Positions 34,931 through 46,837 of a stretch of 64,000 nt of DNA are shown here, in pieces. The notes beneath the pieces are model-generated. The model made no database searches. It saw only the letters and a list, made by a program, of their open reading frames with translations, and was not told where the DNA came from. A program made the translations under genes and the position numbers. Source of the DNA: Marchantia polymorpha subsp. ruderalis (Eukaryota; Streptophyta; Marchantiopsida; Marchantiales; Marchantiaceae); assembly GCA_037833965.1 (NCBI GenBank), contig AP031356.1, positions 766,501 to 830,500 on the forward strand. Reading direction: 5' to 3'. Within the stretch, counting starts at the first letter, position 1, and each line of letters opens with the position of its first letter.

Positions 34931-37735
34931 TGGGTTTGGGTATTTGGGTCAGTAGGTCGGGAATATGCAATTCTGGGAAGTTTTCTTCTGAAATTTGAGT
35001 GTGGGGTCAAAGGCGATTCCCACAGGAGTTGATTGGAGAAGTTTCAGGTTGTGAAGTGTGATTATACTCTACTCTTTGGGCCTTCGGCCGTAATCGAGTA
35101 GTGTCTTGTCAAGGAGTGACATGTGTTTAAGAAGTAAAACTTGTCAATAGAATGTTCATACGTGACAAATTGTGACCGCTAGTGTTGCATCTATCTCTGT
35201 GGGAACGAATCTATACGATTATTCTCCATTTTGGTATTTGTTGCTTATCACAATACGCTTGTCTCTCTCATGTTGATTGTTACCTTGAATGTATTATCAC
35301 ATAAGATTCTTTGTTTCTATGTTTACAATTTAACAATAATTCTAATAACAATATTAAGAAATATTAACTCTCTTCTTCTTTGGTTAAATATTTAAAGTCA
35401 AATAATTACTTGAAAAACAAATTTAAAGGTTGAAACTATTTGCATGTCTTTACATGTTTTTTGGTTTTTTTTTAAATTATCAAAATCCAATCGTTCAACT
35501 TAAAATTTTATTTCAAATTTGGAAAGAAAAATTTTTCAAGGCTAAATAAAATAAAAAAATGTATATACAATAAATTATTTTAAAAATATTTTTGAATCAT
35601 TGACAAAAATTTTATACAATAAAAATAAATTTTAAATATATTGGTTCAATAATTTTAAGCATTATCAGATTTATTCTAAAAGATGTATATACAAATATAA
35701 TAAACTGAATAAAGAAAAAAATTAAAAAATATTTAATTTATTATTTCTAAAGCTAAGAAGGTCATATTAATACAGATAAAATTATTCAAAAAAATTTAGT
35801 TCATATTATACAAAAATAACATGATAAAACAAAATTCATGTTATTTTTTAAAATTTTAATTTTAGATTTAACAAAAAATGTCAATTTTTTGATTTTTCTC
35901 AAATATTACACTTATTTATTGCATTTTTTTAATTCATTTTTGTTTCAAATTTAGATCAAATTCTCAATTTTCAGCTTTATTTGATTTCAATATAAATCAA
36001 GCTTAGGTTTTGTAGTTTTGTACTTATAATGATAATATCAAACACAAGTATGTCATTGTAAAGAAGAAAAAGAAAAAGATTCAAAATTTTAATCGTATTT
36101 GATTGATATTTTTTTCCTCTGAGTTTGCAATGATTATTTATTTTTCATTTAAATTCATTCAATTAATTCTATTCATCAACTTTCATCTTTAATCAATTTA
36201 AGCATGCATTTTTCTGCTAATTGCGTTTATTTTCAATATTCATCTCAAAAGCCTTAATTCTATTATTAGTAACTGTTTGTTTAAAACATGTTATCAAATT
36301 GTAACAAGTAATCTCCACAAAAATTTTCTTGTCATCTTCTCAATAAATCTTTTATTATTGACAGATCTCAAAACTTAGCTTTCTTTATATTGAGATGTAT
36401 GTTGCTAATATTTTTAAATTAACAGATTTTTCTGATTTTTTCAACAATTTAAATATTTTTTTATAGAACAAATTCACGTATTCATTATTTTATATTAATT
36501 TTACTTGATGCTGTTGTTAAAAAATATTGAAATTTTTTGAAGATTGAATTAATTTTTTTTATGAATGCTAATTTTCCTAGTTTTGTGAATTTTTTATTCA
36601 CATATTTTTTTGGGATGCAATTAAGTAGTTAATTTTTTGCATTGGATATTTTCATGTTTTAATAATATTCTTGAAAATTCTGTTCAAGAATATTTTGCAA
36701 TTTCATTTGATTTCAATTTAGAATGTTGACTTGAAAAAATTTCGATTATTTTTTAATAAAATGATCTTAGAATTTGGAATCTGATTTGGAAGCAAAATGT
36801 TCTAACAGTTTGATTTGAGATCTAGTGTCAAATCTTTATGATTGTAAACTTGTGATTCTTACAAATTGATTTTTTTTCAAAGATCAATTTAATGTCATGG
36901 TCATACTCAATCTCATAATTTGTAAAAATGAATGAATCAACCCATAATACATACCTTATAATTACTATATCAATTTAATTTGATTTTCTTCAAATAGAAA
37001 ATTGTGATTAATCTTTATTGTCTCGTGTAGTTATTTCTGTCTCATCAATCTAGTACTCAAATTATACTTCTGAATAATTTGCTCCATTTACATCATGGAT
37101 TTTTTTTCTGTGACATCATTAATTTCATAGTTAATCTTTCACTCAACAATCTACATGAATAAACATGTGTACTTGTATGAGTGGAATGTCTAGAAAATCT
37201 TTTTGCTCTTAGATAATTTGAGCTCATTGAGCGAAACATTAATTGACACTAACTTTACAAGCTACTAAATTTCATAGTCTATAATTCTTCATAGTTCTGG
37301 CATATCTAATAACACAACACTTTTTAGATGTAAGATCCAACTTGTTATTATTTCTTTAAGTAAAAAATTATAAAACATACAATCTATACATGTTGAACAA
37401 TTATTATCAAACATCCATTTGTGACTTTATTTTAAAGGTGTCAAAAAATTAATTGCGTAAATTAGAAATACTTGCAAAACACAACAATAATAACAATTTC
37501 TAATCAAAATTTATATGACAAACTAGATTGTTTCAACATACTATTCATCTTCTTCTACATTGTTTAATTTATAAATTAAAAAACAACATTTATTTAATGT
37601 ATAAATCAAGAAATAAATCATTTTTAGTGAATTTAAAGTAATTTTAATTTTTTCATCTTTTTTTTGGCATAATCATAATCTGGCCTTTATAATTTTGGAC
37701 AAGTTAAGACATCTTCAACAAGCTACATAATTTAA
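34931..37735. other. AT-rich DNA without genes
   Basis: After about 35.2 kb the sequence is dominated by A and T runs with stops in all frames. I found no coding or element boundary. Confidence 0.6.
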
Positions 37736-37737
37736 AG

Positions 37738-37960
37738 ATACTTCAACCTTGACTTGCTTGTTTGCTTGAAACTAGCATACTCAAGTTCACTTTTATCAAA
37801 AATATAAATGAGAATACTTCTTCTTTGACTAAAAAACATAAATAGCTGAATGTTAATTCAGTTCATGATGTAGCAAAAACGTGGTGAACTCTCATCAAAC
37901 ACTAATGTCATTTGCTTGTGCTACAAAGCAAATTTTCATCAAAGATGCATATATTGGATA
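37738..37960. repeat. Dispersed repeat, copy 1 (pair at 54640-54830)
   Basis: It shares ACTAGCATACTCAAGTTCAC and flanking blocks with 54.64-54.83 kb in the same orientation. It borders the copia fragment at 37.9 kb, so it may be part of an element related to that fragment. Confidence 0.6.
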
Positions 37961-39006
37961 AACGTGTGAGTAATGAGATCTTTGATTTAGTTATTCTAGT
38001 ACTCTATGTGGTAGACATGCTTATTGCGATTAGACATAGATCTGAAGTGGATAATCTCAAATCTCTTTTGAGTTTGAAGTTTAGACTAAAAGATCTAGGA
38101 ACGGCCAAGAGTATCTTAGGGATGGAGATTCATCGAGACAAAAATGGCAAGCTATGGTTGACTCAAGGCAAGTATGCTCGAAAGGTAATTGCACGATTCA
38201 ACATGGAGAATTGTAAGCCAATAAGTACTCCATTCACTCCCCATTTCAAGTTGTCATAAGCTCAATGTCCAACAGATGTGACAGCAAGAGGGTTGATGTC
38301 CAAGATCCCTTACAATAAGGCGATGGGAAGTCTCATGTACTTGATGATTTCCACAAGACCTTATATTGCCATGACGATGGACAAGGTTAGCAGGTACATG
38401 TCGAATCCAGAGAAGATGGATTGGGAGGCAGTGAAATGTACTCTTAAGTATCTAAAGGATACGATGAATTATGGTCTATTGTTTGATGCGAAGTCACTCA
38501 ATGCCAAATCCTTGATTGACTATGTGGACGCTGACTATGGACAAGATTTGGATGGAAGAAAATCTACAACGGGTTATGGATTTACACTTGGAGATGAGTG
38601 CATAAGTTGGATGTCTACTTTGTTGAAGTGCGTAGCTCAGTCGACTATAGATGGCAAGTATGTGGCAGCAGCGGAAGCAGCGAAGGAAGCAATTTGGTTG
38701 GATATGCTTGTTGCGGAAATGAGATTGTCACATGATATTGTGAATCTCCATTGCAACAGTCAAAGTGCCTTATACCTTGCTGTAAATCAGATAATGAACA
38801 GTCGGGTAAAGCACATTGACATTCGCTATCACTTTATCAAAGAGACGGTTTTTTATAAGAAGATTGAGCTAGTCAAGATTGACAATAAACTCAATCGAGC
38901 CGATGCCTTTTACAAAAGTAATTCCTTTGAAGAGTTTTGGGAAACATTGTTCGACATTACAGATTGTGGATATAGAACAAAAGTAAAGTATCTTGACATC
39001 ACTTAG
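37912..39006 (+). pseudogene. Ty1/copia Pol fragment: end of RT and RNase H
   Basis: The frame begins inside the copia reverse transcriptase (YVVDMLIA, then FRLKDLGTAKSILGMEI). After a TAA at 38257-38259 it continues with MGSLMYLMISTRP, the connection region, and RNase H (VDADYGQDLDGRKSTTGY, CNSQSALYL). The end KHIDIRYHFIKE is typical of copia C-termini. Everything upstream (gag, protease, integrase, first half of RT) is missing. A polypurine tract and LTR follow, so this is the 3' end of a truncated element of the Tnt1-like group. Confidence 0.85.
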
Positions 39007-39162
39007 TTACTCTTTGTAGTTTTACCTCATGCTTTTAGGCTAAGACTTACTTCTAGCTAACTCTAGTTTACAAAGGAGTATCTATGTTAGATCCACCTTC
39101 TAGGACTTCCAAAGAGGTAATTCATATAGATAGCAAAGGTTACCGGCCCCAAGACCAGAGTC

Positions 39163-39495
39163 ATGGGGGAGATTGTTAGGATAACTCTTAGATCACGGCT
39201 AACTCTAGTTAGCTTAACCTTAGTGAGGGAATAGCTTATGATAGAGTTGCTTGCTATATAGGTGAGTCTGTGTGGGCTCACTAATCAACAGAAATAACAC
39301 TCGTTGTGTAGGAGTGCTGCTGTGAAAACGTGAGAGCTTGGAGAGTGGAGACTCGGTACGGCTATGGCTTAGAGTCTTAGTAAAGTTCTCATTCTTCCTG
39401 TGGACGTAGCCTCAGTGTAGGTGAACCACGTTCTCTCTTGACGTCAACTTCTCTAGTGCGTGTATGTCTCACTGTGTATGGCGTCTATGTCAAAC
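39163..39495 (+). repeat. Copia polypurine tract and 3' LTR
   Basis: ATGGGGGAGAT (39163-39173) is a classic copia polypurine tract. The LTR starts with TGTTAGGATAAC at 39174. It has a TATA box (GCTATATAGG) near 39250 and a TGGACGTAGCC...GAACCACGTT block near 39410, and ends near 39491-39495 (TGTCAAACA). No matching 5' LTR is present. Confidence 0.75.
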
Positions 39496-39499
39496 AAAA

Positions 39500-39960
39500 A
39501 TGATCAATTTATTCACTCCATAGTAGATATTTGATAGACAAGTTTAATAGAAATATAGCAAAAAAATGAGTAAAGTGATGAAAAATGTTATGAAATAGTA
39601 AGTATTACAATTTTTGATCTAGTAAAAACTTATATTTGAATTAAACTTAAGTTGTTTAATACTAATTAGGTCTCGGTTTAGATTATACAATAAATAAAGA
39701 TTTCAAAAAATCTTTCCTCAAACATTTGTAAGTTTCAAAAAAATCTTCAACTTTTTGTAAAAGTAGGCAGGCAGCAATGAAATACATAGCTTTGTGTTGA
39801 TAACATGTTTAGATGCGCTGCTTATCTTTTGCATCTACGTTTTATGTGTTTTGTGAATTTACATATGAAGTCACAATCACCTCCCACGAGCTTGAGAAAT
39901 AAATCTTTAGGCTTGATGTGCAATTTAATATTGACAGGTTCTCAATGTAAACTCTATTGA
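39500..39960. repeat. Dispersed repeat, inverted relative to 55735-56360
   Basis: Blocks such as TGATCAATTTATTCA, ACTAATTAGGT and CACAATCACCTCCCACG recur in reverse complement at 55.73-56.36 kb in matching order. On the minus strand this runs on from the copia Gag frame at 40.2-40.4 kb, so the repeat probably belongs to a copia element. Confidence 0.6.
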
Positions 39961-40380
39961 GTACTACAATCTCTCAATCTCACCAAGATTTTGTAATTTC
40001 AACACAAGATCATTGAAAGCATCAATGTTTCAAGATGAAGTATTATCATACTTCATCTTGAAACTCATCAGCTTCAAAGATGTGTAGAGTCGATTGAACA
40101 ACTCCTTTTGATGGTACTTCCGTTGGAGAGCCTCGAACAACGACAAACAATCCCCATACTCTTCAAGCTACCGTATCACATGGGGTTATAGATAGAGCAT
40201 GACTGTATTCACCGCCATCTCTTGCATGTCGTTCCAGTCTTCCGGCTTTGTCTTTAAAAGCTTACTGAAACCGGTAGTTTTCAACATGCCCTTCACTTGT
40301 CGTTTCCACCACAAGAAGTCCGTACGTCCATCATATTTGGCAATTTCAAACTTGCTGCCACCGATCTTCATTGTCCCCAT
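39960..40380 (-). pseudogene. Copia Gag fragment
   Basis: Read right to left from the ATG at 40380, the frame has the copia Gag start signature: KFEIAKYDGRTDFLWWKRQV, followed by a Trp-Asn-Asp block. After a stop near 40186 the same strand still shows Gag-like segments (LYTSLKLMSFKM, LVLKLQNLGE). The rest is degraded into the repeat at 39.5-39.96 kb. It is opposite in orientation to the copia fragment at 37.9-39.5 kb, so it comes from a second element. Confidence 0.7.
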
Positions 40381-41485
40381 GATGCCTCGCCTGGTCTCTT
40401 GGCCTTCCTCCGGTGCTATTTTGATGCCAATATAGTTTTTTGAACTCTCTTCCCCTTGGTATATACATGTAAATGTGGAAAATTACCCTCAAGAATAAAC
40501 CCCTGGAGAAAATTCAGGACCACTTGAACGTAGCCCACAAGATAACCTTTTTGAAACTTCAAACAATTTTCAAAACAACCTCCGAGTGAAAACTTATTTA
40601 TCGTCAAAGTTGGAGGATCAAAACTGCCAAAAATTACTTTTCTCCCTTGTTTTGACCTCCCCGAAGAATCTTGGAACTGGAAATAATTTTCTTCAAGTAC
40701 CTTCGGAGATGGCTAGAACTTACGCGTAGTTAACTACGTCACGAATGTGCACAAAAATTTTTGGCCAAAAGCGGGCAACGTTTGCCCCTCCGAATCCACC
40801 GTCAATGTCCAGAATATGACGTTTTGTTTTGGAATCTTTTTAGAAGATTCTGTGACAGGGGACGTAAGGCGCTGTCGCACAAGGAGACAGACCCTGTCAC
40901 AGGGTCACGACAGGTCCAGGGTCAAAATTTGGGTATATTCCCTTGTAATCTTCGGGAAAAAATTACAATTGAAAGTAAAACGAAGTGGAAGGGAGGAGGG
41001 GGAGGAACCTACTTTTCTCCAAAGAAAAAAGTTAAGTGTTTTAACTTTAAGTTTACACTATAAAACCGCGTTTTCAACCACAAAGACGGAACGTGAACTT
41101 TGAGAATGTTTCCTAATCTGCTTTTCCATCACTACAACAGGCATGTAAGGGATTTCAAGCCCGTCAGAAAAGTACCTCGACTCGCATCTCGATCCCCCGT
41201 TCGCCATAGACCGCAATTTCAGTTGCAAATCGACCGCGCCGGCTCGATGTCTTCGTTGCTCTTTCTTTTGTTCCGCTTTTCCTCACCAAACGAACGCCAC
41301 AATGAAAAATGAGTTTGAAGCCGGCCCTAAATGTCCATAGCCGGCGAAAACTCTAGAAATAGTTTTCAGCTCGTAACTTTCCACCCGCAAGTCGAAACTC
41401 GACTAATCTTGCGCCAATGCGACCAGCTTGCCCTGATCTACATTTTCTTTTGATGGAAGACTCATCAAACCTCATTTCCCATCCT
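40381..41485. other. Unassigned sequence
   Basis: Several overlapping ORFs (40747-41103 and 40761-41063, for example) share no recognisable motif. A GC-richer patch at 40.74-41.33 kb might be the body of the hAT relic that ends at 41.66 kb, but I could not read transposase motifs in it. Confidence 0.3.
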
Positions 41486-41660
41486 TTCTCGAGTCTTTCG
41501 TACTATCTTAGCCATCGTTACTTCTAGTTTTAAATCAGAGTGCAACTTTCAGACGCTAGCAACACCATGACTAAGAAGGGAAATCAGCTCGACCCGTCAA
41601 AACTGGATGACTTAATGATTCTACGATCTATGCTTTTGTCTTGCCGATCTCATCACTAAA
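41486..41660 (+). pseudogene. hAT transposase C-terminal dimerisation domain, relic
   Basis: The frame gives ILAIVTSSFKSE and, after a one-base shift, ASNTMTKKGNQLDPSKLDDL. This matches the C-terminal hAT dimerisation region (a SS...SER...F...N block, then N-L-P-K-L-DL). It ends at a TAA after RSHH. The rest of the transposase is not readable. It points the opposite way to the hAT element at 42402-44791 and lies outside that element's ends, so it is a separate relic. Confidence 0.6.
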
Positions 41661-42393
41661 CCTCAATAAATCTTAGAGGATTTTTGAGTTCCGTCACAGA
41701 AGAAACAAGTTCGGATAGGGAACATGACACTTCGGGCACGGGCAAGTACGGTTCAAGATTGCACTTTCAGATGGGTAACGACAGGTATAGGGTATTGTTT
41801 TTAAAAAAATGTTATTCTCTGCCTTGTGTCCAACACGTTCAGTCAAACCATCCGCATGAGATGATTTTGAGATGTGGTTCAATGATCAATTAGCACCTTG
41901 TCACACAAGACGAAACTCAGGACATTGATTGTTCTCAACTGGTGCATCAAAGTGACTAAACATCCGACCAAAGAAAATATACGCTGCTACTCACTCGCCT
42001 TGTTACATAATGACACAAACTCAAACCACTTGTAGAAATGCACCATCATCATCAACACATACCGATGATGTTGTATAGTGAAAGTTAATGTTACAACAAA
42101 GTCCAAATAATTTAACTTCATGATATGCAAAAGTGAAATAATTTTAAGACTTGATTCACTTCCGGCTGTACACCAAGTCCCTAAACCTAATCAACTCCAA
42201 AACCTAGCTCCATGAAAAATTGAAGAGCACATCTATTATGTCAATCAACAACCCTCAAATTATCACCATTCTACTCACAATCCAAGGATGCTTCATAGTT
42301 CTGGAACTATCCTTACTAATAACTAGCACTCAATTCATCCGAATCTCCGAGCTATAAATTGTGCAACGTTTTCACACCATACACGCGCAATTT
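41661..42393. other. Unassigned sequence
   Basis: Short ORFs only. I see no domain, RNA gene or terminal repeat. The right end abuts the hAT target duplication. Confidence 0.4.
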
Positions 42394-42401
42394 GCAAAAA
42401 C
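42394..42401. repeat. Left 8-bp target-site duplication of the hAT element
   Basis: GCAAAAAC here is repeated exactly at 44792-44799. Eight base pairs is the hAT target-duplication length. Confidence 0.85.
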
Positions 42402-44791
42402 TTGGAATGGGCACGACTCGACTCGACTCAATTCGACATTGAGCTGCTAGTCAACTTAGTCAAAGTCGAGTCGATTAGTCGACAACTAAGTTGACTCAAG
42501 TCGATTATATTGGGCGTTTCAAGCCGTATGAAGCATGGTGTTGTATTTTACAATGAGCATTGAAGTTAAGAACGTTTCGCCATGTCGTCAAAAAGACGAT
42601 TCCATGAACGGAGTTTCATCATCATGTCCAGATTTTTGTCAACAAGACTACACTGGTCTGCGCGCGCAAAATGACCGCTATCGGAGAAAGACGACTCAGA
42701 AGGAATTGATGAGACCTTGCACATTAGTGTGTCGCGCGCTAGCAACGCGATATGTGGGAAGCACTTGGGGCCAATTGCGCGCCACTATTCGATGGGATCC
42801 GCATACGAATCATCCGCTTTTTGAGTAATGTCAATCACGTAGATCACAACTTGCATCGACGTTGGATCGGGAGCGCCGCCATCAGCAACACACAACGTGC
42901 GCTTGCGCCTAGCCTTCTCTAGGAGGGTCAAAGGTCTCGGTGCATCCTACTCAGCACTTGGATCGGGAAAGTTGCCATAGCCGTGATTAGTGGCAAGCTT
43001 GCTTCGCACAAGATCCTTCAAAGATATGAGATCATCAGGATGGTTGCGGTGGCGGAATCCAATACCACAGCCAGTTTTGCAAGTTGGCTGTTCAGACTCT
43101 CTTCGTACTTGTTCAACTTGTTAAGCATCGCCTCGGCCGCTGTCTTCGCCAGAGGAGTGGTAAAAACGGCTGATAAATATCAAGTCATAGTGTCCTTGTA
43201 GTGGCTCTCCAAAGATTCAAAGATTAAAGGAAGCATTCTAATAGTGGCATACTTCAATTCACTCGCGGTGGTGGTCAGCTCATAGGCCAGTTGTAAAAAG
43301 TCTTTTGACAGACTTGACTTGACGCCACTCTAGTGCAGTGAGACAGTCGAGTTTGTCTGAAAATTCAACACTGTTCGACATTGATTCAAAAACTTCTTGT
43401 AAATCGAAGCACCCATCAATCATCTGAAACAGAATGTTCCAACGATTATCCACATCCAAGCCTGGGACATTCTTTGTGGTAGGTTTGCCCAGCCGAATCT
43501 ACAACTCCTTGAATGCCTCTAGCATCTTCTGCGTGTTGCGTATCATCTTTAACATCTCGCGCATCTTCGTCACCACGAGCTAGACCAACGTCTCACAATC
43601 GATAATGGCATGATTAATGATATGGCATACTCGCCATATATGCCAGTCACAGTCCAAGAACATATTCTACTTTTCGTTGAGAGATTCCATCACAATTTTC
43701 ATGGTTGGTGGCATTTCAAAACCGCTATCGGATGTGATCGCTTGAATTTTTGTCATCAACTTGAAGTCGTCCAAGATTTTCAAGATCGATGTACTTGTCA
43801 TGTGCACGATGTGCGGGTACGGAAAAAATTTGAATTCAAGAACAGACGATCGCTGGGTTCACAAATTATCGATCTAGTGCAAGGTCATAACGAAGTATCC
43901 GAGCATGACCCATGACGACCAGCCACAGAGGTCAACACCACACGACCAGGTATATCGGCGACAGTATTGCAGAAGTTACGCAAAGCAACCTCGTATGGAT
44001 CCTCTAGCCCTCAAACTACTATGCGTCTCGAAGTAAGACGGTGTAAGTTGTTGAGACGGCTGACAAACTTTTGAAACTTGGAGTTTTCTACAATGCGAAA
44101 CGCTTGCTTGTTATCTACTATCCAGTCCACAAGAGCGTCAAAGACGACAGCTTTTACATCGTAGGGCATTACATCAGGCAGAAAGATGTTTCCAGATTCT
44201 TGATGGAAGATCATGTGTTTGGGATCAAATTGGCGCTTTCCTTTAGGAGAGCTCTTGTGCTGTTCCTTCAGGTGTCCTGCCAAAATCGTGGTTGATGTCC
44301 CTCGCGCAAATTGTGGTTGCACATCTTTGCGTTGGAGAGACTAACAGGAACGGTGCACACCCAGTGTGATTTCGGGTTCTTTGCGTCCTGTGCGACGAAG
44401 TGTTCAAAGACCCACTACGACTTCTTCCACTTCTTTGTCTTTCCACCGTCAACTGTGCTTAGTGCAAAGCAGCACGAAGTGGTCTCATTATCTCTATCAG
44501 AACAGGACTACTATGTTATCTTCCATTAGGATCTTCAGTAGCATATTATAACACTAGAATGTGTTGTGATCGTCCATGCGAATCCTCAGCAGCAGATTAT
44601 AACAGTAAAATGATAGTGCCGATGAGATCTAAGTCCGACCAGCTGCGCCACAGTCCGCCAAGGCGCAAGCGGCAAGCCCCGAGTAACGGACACACACTGG
44701 ACTGTCCAGTACGGATTAGCATTTGCATACCCCTTGGCTGACCCTTGACAGTCGACTAGTCGACAGTGAGTCGACTAAGTGCCCATCCCTA
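42402..44791 (-). mobile_element. hAT DNA transposon, ends intact, transposase decayed
   Basis: The left end TTGGAATGGGCAC and the reverse complement of the right end, TAGGGATGGGCAC, match at 11 of 13 positions, and an identical 8-bp duplication flanks them. Next to both ends are dense GACTCGA / AGTCGACT blocks (42414-42500 and 44745-44778) of the kind that serve as subterminal transposase-binding sites. The length is 2390 bp. Transposase remnants on the minus strand show it was once autonomous or derived from such an element. The inside is too damaged to make protein. Confidence 0.85.
42985..44460 (-). pseudogene. hAT transposase remnant
   Basis: Read right to left, there is a broken BED-type zinc-finger region near 44.27-44.45 kb (WVFEHFVA, then a CxxH-like end, LAGHLKEQHK). 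The next segment has AFRIVENSKFQKFVSRLN and is followed by degraded catalytic-domain segments. LDVDNRWNILFQMIDGCFDL near 43.44-43.48 kb matches the hAT LDV-x-TRWNS-x-xxML landmark. A LTALEWRQV segment and a LNKYEESL segment come next. Several frameshifts and stops separate the pieces. Confidence 0.7.
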
Positions 44792-44799
44792 GCAAAAAC
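44792..44799. repeat. Right 8-bp target-site duplication of the hAT element
   Basis: This is an exact copy of GCAAAAAC at 42394-42401. Confidence 0.85.
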
Positions 44800-45260
44800 C
44801 GTCACGAGCAACTTCGAGATAACTCACAGACCACTGGATGAACTCGCATTCCGTCTCGATGCGATTGTAGATCAGCTCCTCAACTACGCTCAAGCCAAAT
44901 CTCATCCGCTTCCTCGACCTAAATCTTGACCAAATTACAAAAATGCTATCGGCTGAAAAACCGTCGAACACGAACCAAAATCTTAATTTCTGAGGTTTCT
45001 CTCAAACCTCTCGACGAAAACAACTTCAGTCTGCGCTCGATCGTAGATCAGGTCCTTATCTACATTCTCACCGACTTTCGACAACTCAGGCACTTGAAAT
45101 CTTGACTAATTTGCAATTTTCCTCCTCTGGAAAAAACCGTCGAAGAAAAACTTCAAACACACAAACCAGAATCTCAATTTCTAATTCTTTTCTCAAAACC
45201 CTCGACGAAAACACTTTCTGTTTGCGATCGCAGATCAGGTACCTATCTACCTTTTCACCA
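44800..45260. repeat. Degenerate tandem repeat, period about 183 bp
   Basis: GAT(T/C)G(T/C)AGATCAG blocks recur near 44864, 45048 and 45231, each followed by CTCCTCAACTAC, TCCTTATCTAC or TACCTATCTAC. AAACCGTCG and CCTCGACGAAAAC blocks recur with the same period. About two and a half units are visible. The hAT element sits at the left edge, and its target duplication is part of the repeated AAAAACCGTC block. Confidence 0.55.
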
Positions 45261-45560
45261 AGTTATATGAATCAACGTCAATAAAGGTCATGAAAACTGA
45301 AGAGTCAAAGCTCATACTTAATTGGTATATGAACACAAACTAGTGCAGTTTTTTTTTCAACCGAGGAAGAACACTACAGCACGAGACATTTCAAATGTGC
45401 AATATCTTGTGTTGATTAAAACTTTCTATGGAACATTGATGATGGTTATCACAGATTTGGCTGTACAATTGTGAAAAGAATTATAACCTGTTTGTGAAGA
45501 TATGGATTTCATAGTAAGAAAATAAACTTGTTTTAGAAGGGGATCGAAAGATAATTATTC

Positions 45561-45610
45561 AAACAATCAGCAAGCTTCCAATCAATAGATTGGAAGTTTG
45601 CTGATTGTTT
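45561..45610. repeat. Perfect-looking hairpin inserted in the upstream NSF copy
   Basis: Two 23-base arms (45561-45583 and 45588-45610) are reverse complements with one mismatch, around a four-base AATA loop. The arm core is CAGCAAGCTTCCAATC. The matching place in the downstream copy (about 57650) lacks the insert. Confidence 0.85.
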
Positions 45611-45759
45611 AAAGTTCCGGCTGATAGAGGACTATAATGGTTACCATGTACCGCGCATAACAACCCAGCCTGCCTATTGTGGTAATAGGAGCCTGCACGC
45701 CAATTCTGGTCTAAACTGAGGCAATAATTTGACCATGCCATCTGCTGCAGGCGCACTAA

Positions 45760-46230
45760 CCAAATTCCAAGACCAATCGAATGCTTCTAGTAGCTCAGCT
45801 AAACGCGTCATATTATCGACACGCTGAAGTAGCATAGGTTGAGGGACTTGTCGGAACGAGAAGTCTAAGTCCACGCATCCTTTATGCATACTTTTTGCAC
45901 CAATGCTTCGTCGTGAAGGGAAAACTCAAGACTTGCTCGGGACGATTACTCGGAGAAGGGATATTAAGGAAGAACAGGTTGTGACTTTCCTGGGGGGGGC
46001 GACGTCGACGCCAAATTCCAAGACCAATCGAATGCTTCTAGTAGCTCAGCTAAACGCGTCATATTAGCGACACGCTGAAGTATCATAGGTTGAAGGACTT
46101 GTCGGAACGAGAAGTCTAAGTCAAGGCACTCTTTATGCATACTTCATGCACCAATGCTTCGTCCTGAAGGGAAAACTGAAGACTGTTAAGGAAGAACTGG
46201 TTGTGACTTTCCTGGGGGGCGACGTCGACG
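45760..46230. repeat. Local tandem duplication, 251 bp and 220 bp units
   Basis: Unit 1 (45760-46010) and unit 2 (46011-46230) both start CCAAATTCCAAGACCAATCG and end at GACGTCGACG. Unit 2 lacks about 31 bp before its end. The downstream NSF copy has a single unit at about 57810-58060. Confidence 0.85.
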
Positions 46231-46837
46231 GCACCTGTGTTGGTTTTTAATTTGATCAAGAGCTACTGTGACAACCAGATCCAACGAAGAGAAGAACACA
46301 TGAAGGAGCAACTTAGCGCATCTTTCATCTGTTGAAGCTCCCCGCGGAGCTGCAGGCTGTTTATCGCATCGTCCTCTTGGTTCCCTCCCCTGCTCACTCT
46401 GTCTCCGGCACAATTGAGGGGGATATTTTCTGGAGAATCGGAGCTAAATATCGCGGCAGGGGAGCAGCAAGGGAGCCATTTGTTAAGAGAGAATTTTACA
46501 GTCCAGATCTCGGATCTCGAAGGGAGGTAAGTAAAGACGAGATTGTGCCGAATTCGGAGGGAGGAGGGAGATGGTTCATTTTGAGGTAACAAATTTGGTA
46601 TTGATTTATCTTAAAGGAAATAACTTATCTTTCGGGCTGATTCCATCGTTGGAGTGACAGTGCAGCTCTCCTGGGAACAGATAATGCTATAGTCTAGAAT
46701 TGTACTAAATTCTAGACTATTCTAGAATTGCATTTGATGCCAAAATCGAGACTCTCGGACTCCGTTTGTCATCGATATTGCTTTTTGGATTGTTGTGTCA
46801 GCCCGTGGAGAGGCCAGGATACAGCAATCAGGACAAG

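Noticed and set aside
46332..46589. ORF upstream of the truncated NSF copy (and its match at 58159-58362)
   Set aside because: It opens with TTG, has no ATG, is not frame-conserved at its end between copies, and most likely is 5' UTR or promoter sequence.
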